Shown here: positions 11,001 to 48,600 of the stretch, one piece after another | How the letters are laid out: each line of letters opens with the position of its first letter | Position numbering within the stretch: position 1 is the stretch's first letter | Assembly: GCF_040939455.1 (NCBI RefSeq) | Contig: NC_134117.1 | Coordinates: forward strand, 24,669,501 to 24,733,500 | Length of the DNA stretch: 64,000 bases | DNA from: Microcebus murinus | Lineage: Eukaryota > Chordata > Mammalia > Primates > Cheirogaleidae | Direction of reading: 5' to 3' | Notes under the pieces: model-generated | Databases searched by the model: none | Told to the model about the DNA's origin: nothing | The model's input: only the letters and a program-made list of their open reading frames with translations | Position numbers and translations under genes: made by a program

Positions 11001-11522
11001 AGGCTGGAGGGCGCCCTGGTGTGAAGGCAAGGAGATCAAGAATGAGGAGGGAACTTACCTGAGTTCTGCCTTCCTCTCTCTTGCCCTCTTTTCTGTTCTC
11101 CCTATCTGACCACCTTCTTGCAGAAGATGGACAGAAACAAGGATGGTGTGGTGACCATTGAGGAATTCATTGAGTCTTGCCAAAAGGTATGGGTCCCTGC
11201 ACTCTACCTTACCCTGGTTTGGACTCAGGCCTGAGTCAGTAATGTAGGGAATGGCCCCTTTGGGTAGAGTACTGCCTCCCTAATTCACCCCTGCACCCCA
11301 ATTTTGTTTCTTTGGGGGAGGCTTTCCCCTTCCCCACCTCAGGTCTCTCTGGGTATCTCCTTTCTCTCTGCCTCTGAATGTCCCCAACTTTGACTCAATG
11401 TCCCTTTCCCGGTCTCTGACAAGTTCTTTCTCTTTCTGTCTCTCCAATCTGCCTCTGTCACACTATGGCCATAGGATGAGAACATCATGAAGTCCATGCA
11501 ACTCTTTGACAATGTCATCTAG
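4903..11522 (+). CDS. KCNIP2: KCNIP2, Kv channel-interacting protein 2 (multi-exon gene, alternative first-exon isoform)
   Basis: Cytoplasmic neuronal-calcium-sensor-family beta subunit of Kv4 (A-type) potassium channels; in heart it shapes the transient outward current. Coding exons seen: 4903-5005, optional 8064-8159 and 9032-9085, then 9712-9836, 10145-10214, 10387-10457, 10588-10695, 10880-10984, 11124-11186, 11475-11522. Skipping both cassettes gives 230 codons plus stop. The constant region carries one degenerate EF-hand ([10 protein letters not shown]) and three canonical ones ([36 protein letters not shown]), ending in LFDNVI. The 96-nt and 54-nt cassettes equal the 32- and 18-residue differences between the known short, medium and long KChIP2 forms. 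The canonical first exon (beginning MRGQG in human) was not found and probably lies upstream of base 1. Paralogues KCNIP1, 3 and 4 are less likely because the [16 protein letters not shown] stretch and the TLAAPAS-like cassette are KCNIP2 features. Confidence 0.95.
5006..8063. other. KCNIP2 intron after the alternative first exon
   Basis: No SINEs and no exon recognised. Contains a degenerate TG-rich stretch (about 5460-5700), a GC-rich part at 6600-6780, an AT-rich part at 7000-7100 with MEF2-like sites, and a decayed tgtcataatgt tandem repeat at 7310-7440. Confidence 0.55.
7310..7440. repeat. Degenerate tandem repeat (tgtcataatgt-like)
   Basis: Four diverged copies (tgtcatgcaat, tgtcataatgt, tgtcatagtgt, tgtcatgatgt) over about 130 bases. 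Confidence 0.6.
8064..8159 (+). CDS. KCNIP2: KCNIP2 cassette exon with GC splice donor
   Basis: A 96-nt symmetric cassette (phase 1 on both sides) encoding [14 protein letters not shown] then [17 protein letters not shown]. The paired cysteines are the known palmitoylation and membrane-anchoring site of longer KChIP2 forms. The acceptor is ttaccag. The donor is A|GCAAGT, a GC rather than GT donor with otherwise strong consensus. Joining to the exon at 9712 gives SVSENSVEDEF, which matches the family. Confidence 0.92.
8185..8450. repeat. Degenerate GC-rich minisatellite (gggcgtggccagtgtg-like)
   Basis: Roughly ten diverged units with gggcgtggcc, ggggcgtggccagagtg and gggcgcggccagtgtgg, starting right after the GC donor of the 8064 cassette exon. 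Confidence 0.65.
8460..9031. other. KCNIP2 intron between the two cassette exons (distal part)
   Basis: GC- and TG-rich intron with no SINE and no further exon recognised. Confidence 0.5.
9032..9085 (+). CDS. KCNIP2: KCNIP2 second cassette exon (long isoform)
   Basis: A 54-nt symmetric cassette between cccttcag and gtgact. It encodes [17 protein letters not shown] and is in frame with both neighbours. Its 18 residues match the segment that separates the long and medium KChIP2 forms. Human has TLAAPAS where this copy reads KLAAPAS across the junction. Confidence 0.88.
9086..9711. other. KCNIP2 intron before the constant region
   Basis: G-rich start (ggtgggggcgggggcgg), compatible with G-quadruplexes or hnRNP H splicing sites next to the cassette exon; nothing else recognised. 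Confidence 0.5.
9712..9836 (+). CDS. KCNIP2: KCNIP2 constant exon (start of core)
   Basis: Encodes [20 protein letters not shown] and continues to LYRGFKN. Acceptor ccccgcag, donor gtgagt. This is the first exon shared by all isoforms. Confidence 0.95.
10145..10214 (+). CDS. KCNIP2: KCNIP2 exon, degenerate EF-hand 1
   Basis: Encodes [20 protein letters not shown] then PQG. The Cys-Pro in the loop disables calcium binding in EF-hand 1, as across the KChIP family. Flanked by cctctcccag and gtgagg. Confidence 0.95.
10387..10457 (+). CDS. KCNIP2: KCNIP2 exon, EF-hand 2
   Basis: Encodes [20 protein letters not shown] then VSFE; the loop [12 protein letters not shown] is completed in the next exon. 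Acceptor cctacag, donor gtaagc. Confidence 0.95.
10588..10695 (+). CDS. KCNIP2: KCNIP2 exon, EF-hand 2/3
   Basis: Encodes [20 protein letters not shown] and [18 protein letters not shown]-hand 3 loop [12 protein letters not shown] is canonical. Acceptor tttttag, donor gtgcag. Confidence 0.95.
10880..10984 (+). CDS. KCNIP2: KCNIP2 exon between EF-hands 3 and 4
   Basis: Encodes [20 protein letters not shown] and [15 protein letters not shown]. Acceptor cctaacag, donor gtgcct. Confidence 0.95.
11124..11186 (+). CDS. KCNIP2: KCNIP2 exon, EF-hand 4
   Basis: Encodes [21 protein letters not shown] with a full EF-hand loop. Acceptor ttgcag, donor gtatgg. Confidence 0.95.
11475..11522 (+). CDS. KCNIP2: KCNIP2 terminal coding exon
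   Basis: Encodes [15 protein letters not shown] and a TAG stop at 11520-11522. The LFDNVI ending is the family C-terminus. Confidence 0.95.
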   Translation, partial: DENIMKSMQLFDNVI

Positions 11523-11715
11523 CTCCCCAGGAGAGGGGGTCAGTGTGTCTTTGGGGGAACATGTTCTAGCCCTAGTCCAGGCAGACCTCACCCTTCTCTT
11601 CCCAGGTCTGTCCTCATCCTGGCCCTACCCTGGAGGCTGTAGGGATCCAAGAGCCTGGGGATTCATTAGTCTAGATCCCTGGAGCTGAAGGGGCTAGAGA
11701 ACAGGCAGAGTGGGA

Positions 11716-11760
11716 GCTCCAGTGGTGCAATCAGTTAGCGCGGTACTTATATGAGAGTGG
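11716..11760 (+). pseudogene. tRNA-Ile(TAT)-like relic in KCNIP2 3' UTR
   Basis: The start GCTCCAGTGGTGCAATCAGT and the following TAGCGCGGTACTTATA closely match the 5' half of tRNA-Ile(UAU) through the anticodon. By memory there are two substitutions and a 2-base deletion. The 3' half is not recognisable beyond a possible decayed CTCACC near 11805, so it cannot fold as a normal tRNA. This could be a decayed tRNA gene copy or a tRNA-derived insertion. It sits on the sense strand of the UTR. Confidence 0.6.
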
Positions 11761-12163
11761 GTAGAGTGCATTTGGGGAGTGTTCCCAACTCCCAACAGTC
11801 TCACCTCCCCCCTGCCTCATACGCAGTGCTGAGGGTGCCCTTGCTGTAAGAATTGGGTGGTTCCCCACCTCTCACCCCCACTTTAGAAACCACAACACTT
11901 GTTTCCTGCTATGGTGCTCCCCCATCCCTGATCTCATAAACATTTCCCCTAAGACTCCCTTCTCAAAGAGGATTCTCTGTCCTTGGCACTGGCTGGCTTT
12001 TTACACCAACCTTTGAGAGCCCTGTGGGAGGGAGACAAAAATGTAGAGGGAGAAACCTTGGGCCTAAGTCAGTGGTTAGGTCCTAGGAAGTATCTGGGGT
12101 AGAGAACAGAAAAGCATGGGCATATCTGGATGATCTGGGACAATGTTTCATTTGAAAAGAAAA

Positions 12164-12164
<1 letters not shown>

Positions 12165-12196
<32 letters not shown>

Positions 12197-12200
12197 AACA
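12165..12200. repeat. GA/GACA simple repeat
   Basis: Short run of gagaga followed by gacagacagaca in the KCNIP2 3' UTR. Confidence 0.85.
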
Positions 12201-13032
12201 CATGGGTAGATTGTGAGAGCTCAGGCATGCCAGGCTATAGCTCCAAGTTCCCCAGGTCTGCTACCCCAGCCCATCAAAATATGAGTTTCTAGGCTTTTCA
12301 GAAGACCTTGACTCCTTAGAAATACCCTAGAAATTTTCCATACCCTCCTCAGTTTCCAAAGAGAGACTGGGATCCAGTTATCTGGCTCATCCCTGGAATA
12401 ATTCCTTTTTCTCCCTCTTTCCTGCATGTGTTGGTGGTAGTAGTGGCCAGGGAATAGGGCTAGAAGATGCCCTGGCTGATGCCTGCTAAAGTTTCAAACT
12501 ACTCTCCCTGCTCATCACCTGTTTTGATGGCTATGACTTGAGTTTTCAGTGGTTATGTTCTCTAGACTTAGAAACATGGAGTGAGTTAGGCACCTTTCTA
12601 AACTGGTTCCTATCATTCTCTCCAGTGGATGCCTTAGATGGAAAAACAAGAAGGGAGACAGGTATAGCAGGTATAGTGAACCCAGTGTGGAACATTCATT
12701 ATACTCTTCCATCAACCCAGGCTCTACCCCAGCCTCTCACATAATTTCCTCAATTCCCTAGGGTCTCCTCTTGATCTACTCAGTCTACCCACAGATGCCC
12801 CTGAACACACCTAGAGGGTGGGGACCATAGGACCTAGGTTCCACCTCATTGTCCACACCCCTGCCATGCTGCCACCCTTAACGTATCTGCTTGTCCCACT
12901 CAGCTCACCTTCCTAGTCAGCCAGAATCTGAGGGGAAGGACCCGCAGGAAGCCCCCTTTCCCATGAGAACACTGTTGACTGCTTTGCATTTTTTGCTTTT
13001 CTGTATATTTTATAAAATAATATACCAGATCC

Positions 13033-13038
13033 AATAAA
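13033..13038 (+). terminator. KCNIP2: KCNIP2 polyadenylation signal
   Basis: Canonical AATAAA about 1.5 kb after the stop, followed by a T/G-rich stretch (ctgtctctttttgtc) downstream. Confidence 0.8.
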
Positions 13039-13954
13039 ACACAATGGCTATGCATAGGCTGCTGTCTCTTTTTGTCCCCTCCACCCCATAAATACCACAG
13101 AACCCCTAACTCATACACCTGCAGTTTTTTAAATCCCCAAGAAGGTGCCTGTTCCATGGTCTGGCCATACCTTGGTAAGAAACTGAGATACAAGTTCCGG
13201 AACGGTTGGAAGCCCACCTGATCGCATGAATCTCCTTCCCACATCCTGAGAGGAGACAAGGACAGATGCCAATGTCCTAAAGACTATGCCAAGAAAGCTG
13301 TCTTTTGGCAGATATTCTAACAAGATGAATCAAGAATTTCTAATTTCCAGACTTCTTAATTAATCTCAAAGTGTTTTCTTTTGAGGGGAATTTGTAAACA
13401 TCCCAACCTTGCCTTCTGTATAGATATACATTTGTGTCTGTGTGTCCAGCCAGCAATGATGGGGGAATCAGATGCAGTGGACCCAGGGCAAGTTACTATG
13501 GGGCAGGTGGCACAAAAGGTGATAGAGACTTCTGTGTGTTCCCACTCTTTGTTGTTCTGTTCCTGAAGATGGGCCATCAATGGTAGGTTCCTCCCATCCT
13601 TTTTCTGAGGTACCATTATGTGGTGACTAAGCTTTACCATCCATGGAAGGAGGATCAGGCTTTTTCCTCCTTCACCTGTACACATTGACAATATCAGGAG
13701 AAGAGTATGAATCCAAGAAGCAAAAACTCACTTTCAGAGTACATTGTCATTTGTGTTCCCTGCTAATATCACAGAACTATCTTCTCCTTGGGTCCTTGGG
13801 TTTCTTTGGGTCACCAGATTAAAGATCTGATGAAAGCTGTGAGCCCACTTCTCCAGAAGGAAAAAAATGCAATATTCCCCCATGTACTTTTGTATCTCTG
13901 AAATCCATTTATGGGTCCTAAGTTAAGTATCCATGGTCTAGTTTACCCTTCAGC

Positions 13955-14050
13955 CTTCCATTTTACAGAAGAATAAACAGGCTCAGAGAAGGGAGAACTT
14001 GGTCAAGATCACCCAGTGAGTTTGTAACAGGATGGAGACTAGACCCAGTG
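13955..14050 (-). repeat. MIR element, antisense
   Basis: caggctcagagaagggagaa then cttggtcaagatcacccagt. Confidence 0.7.
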
Positions 14051-14249
14051 CCCCAAGTCTCTGTCAAGGGGTGCCTTGGGTCACAGTAATGATTTGTGTG
14101 TGAAGGATGGATGCTATGCATGTCATGGATAAAATAAGAAGGTGACACTGTGACAGGTTCTCTTGGTATCTTCTGCTTTTCCTTCATGGCATTTCTCAGT
14201 TTGTAACCATATATTTCTTTGAGTAATTATTTGCTTGTTTTCTCCAATA

Positions 14250-14370
14250 CACCAAATTCCTGAGGGCTCCTTGAGTGCTTGGACTAGGTTTTTTTTTCCC
14301 TCACCATCTTATCCCCAAGGTTTGGTACATAATAGATATTCAATAGATATTTTTATTATTGTATGAATGA
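14250..14370 (+). repeat. L2-type LINE 3' end relic
   Basis: ctccttgagtgcttggacta, then atcttatccccaaggtttgg and tattcaatagatatt followed by atgaatga, the usual L2 end order. Confidence 0.65.
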
Positions 14371-15790
14371 GCACAGTGAGTGTATGTACATAACTGGGTC
14401 GGGTATGGAGACAGTCTCCATTTTTAAGAATAAATCCAAGTTTAGGGGATATTGAAGTTTGAAGCAAGGAATTGCTAGTGAATTCCACAGATGGGATCCA
14501 GAAAAAACCAGCAGGTTGACATTCAGATCATTTGTCTCAGCCATTGGTTGGGTTCTGAATGTTGTCAGCTGCTCCATCCCAAAATACTCTCCTTTCTTGC
14601 CTTCCAGTATTTCCTACTCTCCTGGTTTTCCTCCTACCTTTCTGGCCACCCCTTCTCAGCCCTCCCTTGTCAACTTGAATTCTAAGTCTTGGTCTCACAG
14701 CTTTTCTAATCCAGTGGCTTTAAACACAGAATTTGCAGAGGCTCCTAAGTTTATATCCCCAGAACTCTCCTGATAGCCAACACCTACATATCCAATTATC
14801 TATTTGGTACTTTCACGTAGACCTGTAATGGTCCAACTTAACATCTTCATAATGGAACTTAGGTTCATGCCTTCCAAGTCTTCCCCAACTCAGTAAATGA
14901 TACCTAGTTACTCGGGTCAAAATTTAAGAGTCTTTATTTCTTCCTCTCCCTAATTGTCCCCCAACTCCATTTAATCAATCACCAATCCAATCACCAAAGG
15001 TACACCACCTCTCTCTGTCTCTGATGCTGTTCCCTAGGCCAAGCTACTATCATTGCTCACCTAGAATACTGCTTCCTATTTGTCCATTTCAAGTAGTCCC
15101 TGTTTGTTGCAGTTACTATTTATCACATCCCTAGGTTTCCTCCCTTCATAGCACTTATCATAAACTGTGAGTTCCTGTGTACATACTGCATTTATTATTG
15201 TCTGTTTCTCCAAACAGAATGTAAAATATGTGAGGGAATGAAGCTCATTAATTCCACAAATATTTATCATAGGCCTACTAAGCAGTGGTTCACATTGTAG
15301 GTGCTGAGGGGGGTGGAGGGGAGAGGTGTATAGGGGAGAGGCATGGAGGGAAAGTGTGTAGCCAATACGTGGCAAGAACCACACATTTCTCAAGTTTGAG
15401 AAATGCAGATATGGAAGGTTGATCTTGCCTGGATTCCAGGCCCCAGAGTCTGGACAGTGGAGAGTAGATGAAGTTGTGGCTGTTGACTTCCTGGCAGCTG
15501 CCATGAGGAAAGAGGAAAATATGAGACTAAGGGCTGAGATCAGCCAAAATGACAGCCCCCAAATCCCCACGGACCATAATATCCAGTGAAGTTGCTTATG
15601 GCCCCCAACTGTCAGCACAGGAGGTCCCCTAAGAAAATGCTTGCTCCTAACCCCTACCTCAACAATCCAGGTCTAAAAAGAAGATGGACTGTAAGAGTCC
15701 TGGGAGCTACAAGTTGGGCTGTGGTTAGAGGAATCACATATCACATTGAAGGGTAAGATGGACAGTACTGAGTCTTAATAATCAGAATGA

Positions 15791-16124
<334 letters not shown>

Positions 16125-16369
16125 AATAATCAGAATGAGACTGAGATCCTAATTTCACATTATACCTCACAAATTGAGACAAGATTTCTCAACCAACATA
16201 CCTGTAAAGTGATTCTTATAGGACTACAGGGAGCTCTGAGAACATATATATAGCAAGGGGACCCAAACCCATCAAGGGCTCAGGGAAGGCTTCCCAAGAA
16301 AATGATGTTTATGCGGAGACCCAAGAGATCTCAGGTCCCTTCCACTGCTCTCCATTCCCAAACAAGCCA

Positions 16370-16697
16370 GGCTTTTCACCCCTTTCTACCTTTGTACTCT
16401 GTTGTTCCACTTGCCCGGAGTTCTGTCTTCCCTCACCACTTAGTCAGGCTAACTTCTACTTATCCTTTATGATCCAGTTGAAAAGTGAAGCCATGGCCAC
16501 AGCCTCTCCCCAGAGGAAGAGTTAGTCATTACCTCTTCTGAGCTCCGAAAACACCTGGGTACACCTTGTGGGAATTGTGTGTGCGTGCTTGCTTGTCTCC
16601 ACCACCGTACTGTATCGTGAGCTCACAGTGGCCCTGGACCCCAGCACAAGGCAAGCTCAATAGGTGGCTACGGAATGAAGGAATGAACGAATGATTT
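16370..16697 (+). repeat. L2-type LINE relic
   Basis: ttctacttatcctttatgat, then gtgagctcacagtggccctg and agctcaataggtggctacgg-aatgaaggaatgaa, an L2 3' end; it lies just before the OGA CpG island. Confidence 0.65.
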
Positions 16698-17588
16698 CAT
16701 GTTTAAATAGAGTTAGGGAAAATAATTCAAGGCAGAGGGTCGAGCTGAGCTCCTTGGAATGATGTCTTCACAGAACTCAACCTGGCTCAGGCAGATGTAA
16801 TGAGCCAACCTATTACAACAATCTCCACAGAAAGTAGGTCAGTTCTTTCCTATCTCTTTAAGAACCAAAGACTTCGTTTCCGCGCCTGCGCACTGAGAGA
16901 GTAAACACCGCTCCTTTTTACCCTCCCCCCCTTCTCCCGATTGCCCCAACCAGCTGCAGCCTCCTCCCATACTCCCCTTCTTCAGGGGTAATGGTCCGTC
17001 CCAGGGTGCAAGCATAAATGGTATATTCCACTGCCTTCATTACCTTCCTGCTTTCCTGGCTCCTCTGTTCTGTTTCCCCCTACCGAATGAAGCTTAGTAG
17101 GCTAGCCCCAAAGAAGGCGGGGGAGCCGGGCGGAGGGGACCGGTCTGAGCCGGTCTGCAGCGCAGGCGCAGTGCGGATAAACAGGAAGCGGGCGGTAGAG
17201 GCAGCGGCAGAGGAGAGACAGGAGCTTCGAGGGGAAGCTGCGGAATAGCCAAGATTAGTGGGAGGGCAACAGAGGCTAACTGAGGACGAGAACAGGAGCC
17301 TCGGCCATCTGCTCGCAAAGAACGAGCGCTCACAGCCTCAATTTCCTCTTGGGCTTCCCAGCTTAGGCTGAGGCAGCGCCTGACAAAGGGCTCGCGCCGG
17401 TGCCGCCGCCCTTCTCATCCGGGCATTCGGGTCCCTGCGGAGAGGGAGGGGGAAGGGCAAAGAGGGAGGGGAAGGAGCAAGGGGGCGCGCGCTTGGAGCT
17501 GAGGCCCTTTCCAGGGCTGCGGGCCTGCGGCCCAACGGACGGAGGCCGAGGAGGACCCGCAGAGGTGGCGGTGGCCGGGGGCAGGAGA

Positions 17589-44979
<27,391 letters not shown>

Positions 44980-45475
44980 CATTTGTTGGTACTATGAACT
45001 GTCTAGAAAGCCTCTTAACTCCACCTTGTGGGTGGTGGTTGAGGTCTTGGTACAGTTTAGTCTCTGGAGTGGCAACAAATCAGCCAATTGGATTGGAAAC
45101 AAAGAAGACTATGTAAAACTCACCCATCACACTTTCAGACTATTCACTGGTTAGAAGAAGATAGTATTGCTACAAATCTTGTGTGAAACAGAGATGTTGG
45201 CCTCCTTTTGGGGTCTTGTGTTAGGTGCCAAGACCTCTTACATGGGCTTATATAGGGAGGGGGTCTTCAATAAATGTAGTCAGCACTATTTTCTGCATCC
45301 GGTGTGGTTGCATTTCTCACCTAAGAGTAATCAGAATCACTTCTGTCATCCTTGGTTTATTGATTGAAAGGTCTCTCAGTCTCTGGGGACATGGCAGAGA
45401 GAAGAAAGATTTAGTGGGTTTGAGAAGCTTCAGGGTGGAGAGATTCCAAGTGGGATGATTGTGGCATTAAAGCTG

Positions 45476-45481
45476 AATAAA
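45476..45481 (+). terminator. OGA: OGA proximal polyadenylation signal
   Basis: AATAAA about 500 bases after the stop, followed by a GT-rich stretch (ggggcggtttttctgctttc). Confidence 0.6.
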
Positions 45482-45779
45482 TGATTTCAATTTGGGGCGG
45501 TTTTTCTGCTTTCTGTAAAGCCATGGCCAATTGTCTTCTGTAGTGACCATTGGCTCAGGCATAGTGTGCTTTGTAGGGACAAATGTGCAGTTGTTTGTGG
45601 CAAAAGCCTAAAATTGACAAACTTGTAAATTTCTTTGTATATAAACTAGCTGTAACCTGACTATCATTTGTGTTTACTGTTTTTGTAATTTTTTTTCCTC
45701 ATGAAAATGAGAGGGTTTTTGTTCCGGATGGCACTTTCAATGATATAAAAGAGTAGAAGATGGATTTTCTTTACTTGTC

Positions 45780-45810
<31 letters not shown>

Positions 45811-46973
45811 TTATTTTTAAAGTGCTTCCTACCTAGGCCATGACCATTTTGGGTTACGAGAGCCTAACTTAGGACTTAATCTGTTGCAAAGTGCAGTCTT
45901 TTTTGGAAATTAACCTCAATAGCAGGTCAGCATGTGAAATGTTGGTTTTGACATCTGTTAAGTAGGGTTTAGGGACTGATTGGTCCATTTGCCCTTAGAT
46001 CAGTTGTCCTTTAATCTCAAGACCTGTTACTACTGGTTTTATTAAATAAGAGTCTTTAATTCTTGCATGTTTGTATCTAGTTTTTAAGAGAAAGAATGAG
46101 CACATTTTAACTAATGATTTATGGTTACCCTTTCCCTTTTCTTTTAACCACAGGTTCTGAAAGCTTCATGTATTTTAATTTAGATATGTTTTTAAGGGTT
46201 TTGAGCATGAGGCTGACAGGTGATTTCTACAGGATTCTTTTTTTCATCATAGCTGGCTGACTTCTCCATAGGTTCATAACAATATTTTGTTATCTTGCTT
46301 CCTTGCAGTTTTTAACTTTGAGCTGTTTAACTTTGAGCTGTGTGAGGGGAGGGAGTAAATAGAAGGAAATACATTTTCCTTCACAGAACTCCACCAATGT
46401 GATCTTTGAGAGAGTCTTAAAGCATCGTACCTAGTGACTTCCATCCAAGACCTATGAGTGTGCACTGAAAGGGTGAGAAGGGAGGAAGGAAGCCTCTTCA
46501 TTCTTAGGGTAGAAACCTTTATCCCATAGAAGGATATCTGTGTTGGAAAGCTTGAACCAAGTTTGCATTTTTGAGGGCTAAAGTGAAGAAGGGAATATCC
46601 CTACTAGATATTAAGACAGCTGAATGTTACCCAGTTTCTCGTTGAATATATCTTTAACATTAGGATAATTCTAGCATTTCATCTGGAGGGTTTCAGGTCA
46701 ACCTCATATGGAATCAGGATTTTTAGCAAGTTTACTTTTGGTTTTATCTTGGCTTTTAATAATCACTTCGGTTGGTCGTCTGGTCAGGTGTCAACTGTGA
46801 AACAGATGCCCAGGTCTATACTTTCATCACTCTAGGATCATAAAGTGCTATGCTATTCCATGATTATGAATATTTATTAAGGTTGGAATGACATTTTATT
46901 GATTGTTTAGATCACAGCTCAGTTCCTGTAGAAAACGAACTGTAAAACTATCTGAAGACCATGCAAGAGGCAA

Positions 46974-46979
46974 AATAAA
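46974..46979 (+). terminator. OGA: OGA distal polyadenylation signal
   Basis: AATAAA followed by tgcttgtggtggtgt, a good downstream GU-rich element. Confidence 0.65.
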
Positions 46980-46995
46980 ACTTGAAGTGAATGCT

Positions 46996-48458
46996 TGTGG
47001 TGGTGTACTGCGTCAACCTATTTCCTGTCTGCCCCCTCCCTACCTTTTTCCTTTCATGCCTCACTCTACAGCAAGTTATGCCTCCTCTCCACAGCTGTTC
47101 TTAGAGACTGGATTTTTTTTTTTTTTTTTTTTTGAGACAGAGTCTCACTTTGTTGTCCAGGCTAGAGAGCGTGCCATGGCATCAGCCTAGCTCACAGCGT
47201 CAGCCTAGCTCACAGCGTCAGCCTAGCTCACAGCAACCTCAATCTCCTGGGCTCAAGTGATCCTACTGCCTCAGCCTCCCAAGTAGCTGGGACTACAGGC
47301 ATGCGCCACCATGCCCGGCTAATATTTTATATATATATTTTTAGTTGGCCAATTTCTTTTTATTTTTAGGAGAGACAGGGTCTCACTTAGGCTGGTTTCG
47401 AACTCCTGAGCTTGAGCAATCCGCCTGCCTCAGCCCCCCCCCAAAGTGCTAGGATTACAGTAGTGAGCCACCATGCCTGGCCTAGAGACTGGATCTTGAA
47501 GGCAGCATTCCCCTCTACTTCACCAGATTTTCAAAGCAAAAGCTAAGAACAGTAGGCTATAATTCTTGGCCAAACGACTCCACCCTCTTGTCACAGTTTT
47601 AACCTGGGTGTGAAATGGGGCCCCCAGTTTGTTTCTGCCATCTAACAGGGAACACAACAGTTAGCCTGATTCTTTAGTCAGAAGGTGAAAGATGGCAAAA
47701 TAGCCTAAACTGTATGACGGAAAGTACAAGGCAGAAGGATATTACTGGGCTGGTTTGGAAGTTATAAAAGCGTGGGTCTGCCAGGAGCAGCAGTTGAGTC
47801 CCGCACTGAGCTAGTCTTACTAGCAAGTGCCAGCATCAAGCAAACAAAGTTCAATGTCGATAAGCCATCTGAGTAGAAAGTTGCAGGGTCATTACAGCAG
47901 GAGGTGTGTGTAGGAAAGGCTTAAGCTGAGAGGACAGCAGAGTTTGGGTGGAAATCCTGGAGTTGGAAGTCTTCCTTAAGGCTTCTCAGCTCTTTTGGGG
48001 CAAAGACTAATCTGACCTAATTTCCTTTGCTTTTACAAGAAAAGCACTACCCGGAACCCCGCCTTTGCTGGCGGACGAGTAGGTAAGCTTTACATCTCTT
48101 TATCTATGCTTCCTTTAAAGAAAGCTTACCCTGGGGTTGGAAGAGTGGGAAATACAATACTATAGAATGTGCGGGGAGTTGTAGAAAATATGGATGCCCT
48201 CGTGGTCCTGGAAATGAGCAAGGACGATAACATTAATCCCAAATCCATTGTTCTGTGCTGTTAGTACCTTTCTGCGGTCTTGACAGGTCTGAGCAGCAGT
48301 CGCAGGCTTCTGGGCTGAGAAGCGCTGCACCCGTGCGTCCTCAGTGCCAGTCCGCTTTCAGGACTGAGCGTCTCCTTTAATAGGCGGGGCCGGAACTGGC
48401 CGAGGGTCCCTCGTTTTGTACGTGTCGGGGGGCGGAGTTTGGAGACGGCCCTTGCAGC
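46996..48458. other. OGA-NPM3 intergenic region and NPM3 promoter
   Basis: One SINE (47114-47482). 48270-48460 becomes CpG-rich with a GC box (aggcggggccgg) near 48383, the likely NPM3 promoter. A TATAAAAG at about 47765 is isolated. Confidence 0.55.
47114..47482 (-). repeat. Alu-type SINE, antisense, with internal 18-base triplication
   Basis: T run to gtgagccaccatgcctggcc, flanked by tagagactggat at 47102-47113 and 47483-47494. The cagcctagctcacagcgt unit is present three times at about 47183-47236. Confidence 0.93.
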
Positions 48459-48600
48459 ATGGCCGCCGGCACTGCTGCTGCCTTAGCGTTTTTGAGTCAA
48501 GAGAGCAGAGCCCGGGCCGAGGGTGTCGGGGGTCTGCGGATACCGGCCCCGGTCACTATGGACAGTTTTTTCTTTGGTATTGGGGAAAGGAGGGGCTGCG
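48270..48600 (+). promoter_or_regulatory. NPM3: NPM3 CpG-rich promoter and first exon
   Basis: CpG-dense stretch with a GC box and no TATA box directly upstream of the NPM3 ATG; start site not resolved. Confidence 0.6.
48459..48576 (+). CDS. NPM3: NPM3 exon 1
   Basis: Encodes MAAGTAAALAFLSQESRARA to TMDSFFF. Donor gtattg. Confidence 0.95.

Larger units (their letters stand above)
11523..13055 (+). other. KCNIP2: KCNIP2 3' untranslated region
   Basis: Runs from the stop to just past an AATAAA at 13033-13038. Inside it are a tRNA-Ile-like relic near 11716 and a short GA/GACA simple repeat near 12165-12200. There is no SINE. The exact cleavage site is inferred from the signal. Confidence 0.75.
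44980..46995 (+). other. OGA: OGA 3' untranslated region
   Basis: About 2 kb without SINEs. Two AATAAA signals (45476-45481 and 46974-46979) suggest a short and a long form. A 22-base T run lies at 45781-45802. The outer end is inferred from the distal signal. Confidence 0.65.

Noticed and set aside
14459..14773. 104-codon open frame in the KCNIP2-OGA intergenic region
   Set aside because: No domain, no codon bias, no splice or promoter context; length is expected by chance in this much DNA.
15076..15618. 180-codon antisense open frame
   Set aside because: Composition is ordinary non-coding and it overlaps an L2-like relic near 15235-15305; no homologous protein recognised.
47755..47790. 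TATAAAAG upstream of NPM3 as a TATA box
   Set aside because: About 700 bases from the ATG and separate from the CpG island; no transcript evidence visible.
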